Shown here: one piece after another, positions 6,445 through 7,686 of the stretch | How the letters are laid out: every line of letters starts with the position of its first letter | How positions within the stretch are numbered: position 1 is the first letter of the stretch | NCBI GenBank assembly: GCA_019313765.1 | Contig: JAFDAP010000067.1 | Coordinates: 1 to 7,686 of the forward strand | Direction: 5' to 3' | DNA: 7,686 nt | From: Deltaproteobacteria bacterium | GTDB lineage: Bacteria; Desulfobacterota; DSM-4660; Desulfatiglandales; Desulfatiglandaceae | Notes under the pieces: generated by a model | What the model saw: the letters and a program-made list of their open reading frames with translations, nothing else | Database searches by the model: none | What the model was told of the DNA's origin: nothing | Made by a program: the position numbers and the translations under genes

Positions 6445-6825
6445 TTATAAGTGATCACGGAGTAGCGGGTCTTGAGATCTGTAACCGTTCACGGAAAGTT
6501 TGAAGTCCCAAATTACAAGCACCAAATTACAAATAAATCTCAATATCCAATGACCAAAACTAAGTTGGTCCCCATCGGGAGAGTTCGTTTATTAGGTTTT
6601 GGAATAAGGATTCCTAAAATTTGTTTGGAATTTTGAATTTGGGTCACCTGTCCGCCGTAATACTATGGAGGGCGGGTTGGAATTTGTTTGTTATTTGGGA
6701 TTTGCTATTTGTGATTTCCACCAAATCAACTACTCCGTGAATAGATACTGAGGTCCTTTCTTCGATTCCCTCTCCGCGGCGCAGGTCCGAGCGTCAGGGC
6801 TGGAAGCGGGGCCGGAGGCCAAATC
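6445..6825. other. Non-coding gap between convergent clc and nuclease genes
   Basis: The gap is 381 bp and no credible gene is seen on either strand. Most of it (6455-6740) is the inverted-repeat element listed separately. The remaining 6741-6825 is G/C-rich toward its right end and holds only a small GGCC/GGCC stem (6810-6813 with 6817-6820) just beyond the nuclease stop. No clear intrinsic terminator for either gene is visible outside the repeat. Confidence 0.65.
6455..6740. repeat. Inverted-repeat element, about 286 bp, with 11-bp ends
   Basis: TCACGGAGTAG at 6455-6465 is matched exactly by its reverse complement at 6730-6740. Inside, the left flank (about 6503-6550) and the right flank (about 6678-6720) are imperfect inverted copies built of CAAAT/ACAAA-type words, so the whole could fold into a long hairpin. 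TTCACGGA at 6488-6495 also pairs with 6734-6741, so the left boundary could lie there. The centre holds a small CCGCC/GGCGG stem (6652-6656 with 6671-6675). There is no open frame of note and no transposase. This fits a non-autonomous dispersed element. Family identity and copy number cannot be judged from one window. Confidence 0.6.
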
Positions 6826-7446
6826 TCACGGCATGCACCGCTTGCACGGACTGTATCCTTCCCAAAAGGCATCATAGCGGGATTTAAAACGCACACCATT
6901 TTTTCGAGAAATCTTTTTGGCAAAGCGACAGCCAGGCCGATGGAACCTATAGGAGTTCCGGTTTCCCAAATAGAATTTCTCCCGTCCTTTGAAATGCCTG
7001 CTCCAGATGCCCAGCTTCTCTTTCATGGCCTTTCGCTGGCAATCCAGGAGAAGACCTTCATATTTGAGGCCCTGGCTATTGAGTAGTACATGGGCCATGC
7101 CTTTTCTGACAAGAAGGGCGTTTACCATGTTCCCGTTTTCTAAAAATACGTAAGCCAGGAGCCTTCCATAGCGGTCTTTCTTTTCCTTGTCAAATTCCAG
7201 ACTAACCCGTGCCCCTTTCACAAGTTCAAGGTTGGAATTCCTCGCCACATGGGCCATGAATTCATTTTTTCGGCCCTTATGATCTATCTCAGGTGTGTTG
7301 ATCCCCAAGTACCGCACCTTGCTTTTGTTTTCCAATAGGATGGTATCCCCGTCGTAAACGAATTTGACCCTGTGGTAGCCTGCTGTCGTTAATGAAAGGC
7401 ATACGGTTGCTAGGATAATGATAATGATAATTTTCAGGGGTCTCAT
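6826..7446 (-). CDS. Secreted thermonuclease-family (SNase) protein with Cys/His tail
   Basis: From ATG 7446 the protein has 206 residues. Residues 1-23 form a signal peptide with a run of six Ile and a likely cut near T-T-A-G. The staphylococcal-nuclease fold spans about 25-150. Y-D-G-D-T (31-35) supplies the metal aspartates. V-R-Y-L-G-I-N-T-P-E (44-53) gives Arg45 and Glu53, aligned with Arg35 and Glu43 of the S. aureus enzyme, with Asn50 in place of Asp40. D-R-Y-G-R-L-L-A-Y (91-99) gives Arg95, aligned with Arg87. A C-terminal unit (about 159-206) has H-x3-C (His169, Cys173) and C-x2-C (Cys201, Cys204), resembling the Ada-type zinc-binding fold. A calcium-dependent phosphodiesterase acting on DNA or RNA outside the cytoplasm is expected. 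An in-frame TTG at 7509 would add 21 residues before the signal peptide. No ribosome binding site is evident. Confidence 0.88.
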   Translation of the reverse strand: MRPLKIIIIIILATVCLSLTTAGYHRVKFVYDGDTILLENKSKVRYLGINTPEIDHKGRKNEFMAHVARNSNLELVKGARVSLEFDKEKKDRYGRLLAYVFLENGNMVNALLVRKGMAHVLLNSQGLKYEGLLLDCQRKAMKEKLGIWSRHFKGREKFYLGNRNSYRFHRPGCRFAKKISRKNGVRFKSRYDAFWEGYSPCKRCMP

Positions 7447-7594
7447 AATAATACAAGGCCATCGGGGATTAATAACTGATATGGCCGCAAAAAGGCACAA
7501 AATTCGCAAAACAGAAAAAAATGGCTTTCGTTAATATCAGGTGGTTATAAGCACTAAAATTGATGGTCTCCTAAAAAGTCTCCAAGGCCGTCAC

Positions 7595-7653
7595 TCCCGC
7601 GAAGGCGGGAGTCCAGAAGTGGTTGATTTTTCTGGATTCCCGTCTTCGCGGGA
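7595..7653. repeat. Dispersed hairpin repeat of CCCGCGAAGGCGGG type
   Basis: The arm 7595-7618 pairs with 7630-7653 over 24 bp (22 Watson-Crick, two G-U) around an 11-nt loop. Each arm begins with its own smaller inverted repeat (CCCGC-GAAG-GCGGG on the left). From general knowledge, repeats with CCCGCGAAGGCGGGAATCCAGA arms occur in many copies between genes in a wide range of environmental bacteria, but copy number cannot be checked here. It lies upstream of the nuclease gene and continues close to the window edge; nearby 7561-7590 may belong to the same unit. Confidence 0.7.
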
Positions 7654-7686
7654 ATAATGAGTGGACCGATATTGTTGATGTATTTA

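Noticed and set aside
6455..6740. CRISPR array or tandem repeat suggested by recurring CAAAT words
   Set aside because: The words are irregular in length and spacing, arranged as inverted arms, with no uniform repeats and spacers.
7447..7509. TTG start for the nuclease, adding 21 residues
   Set aside because: ATG 7446 directly begins a standard signal peptide (M-R-P-L-K followed by a hydrophobic run), so the longer version is unlikely.
7447..7600. Promoter for the nuclease on the minus strand
   Set aside because: TTTAGT and TATTAA can be placed 16 bp apart, but both match consensus too weakly in A/T-rich DNA to call.

Overview
The window is a Tol-Pal cell-envelope locus from a Gram-negative bacterium, followed by a ClC-type anion transport gene and, on the opposite strand, a secreted nuclease gene. 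I place the organism among the former Deltaproteobacteria (Desulfobacterota) by inference. The reasons are the compact TolA with a TonB-like C-terminus, the lipoprotein form of CpoB, and A/T-rich and CCCGCGAAG-type dispersed inverted repeats that I associate with such genomes. No marker gene in the window proves this.

Layout. Positions 2-2706 hold the end of tolQ, then tolR, tolA and tolB. They are tightly packed (gaps of 5, 5 and 19 nt) and were probably transcribed together. A 347-bp A/T-rich gap follows, with a bulged hairpin (2761-2818) and a good sigma70-type promoter (TTGAAA, 17 bp, TATAAA; 2861-2889). It leads to pal (3054-3629), which has a strong Shine-Dalgarno sequence. A 14-bp hairpin (3680-3716) separates pal from cpoB (3734-4612). 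A ClC gene with two CBS domains (4690-6444) comes next on the same strand. Positions 6445-6825 are non-coding and mostly filled by an inverted-repeat element bounded by an 11-bp inverted repeat. A minus-strand secreted staphylococcal-nuclease-family gene (7446-6826) follows. The right end holds a second, unrelated inverted repeat (7595-7653).

How the genes work together. TolQ and TolR form the proton-driven inner-membrane motor and TolA spans the periplasm. TolB and the lipoprotein Pal link the outer membrane to peptidoglycan. CpoB is the usual accessory factor that ties Tol to wall synthesis at division. The ClC protein and the nuclease are not known members of this system and look like ordinary neighbours.

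I found no convincing undescribed system. The points most worth a second look are the ClC selectivity and coupling residues (His for Ser, Val for the internal Glu), the transcriptional break points inside the Tol-Pal cluster, the Cys/His tail of the nuclease, and the two repeat elements around it.
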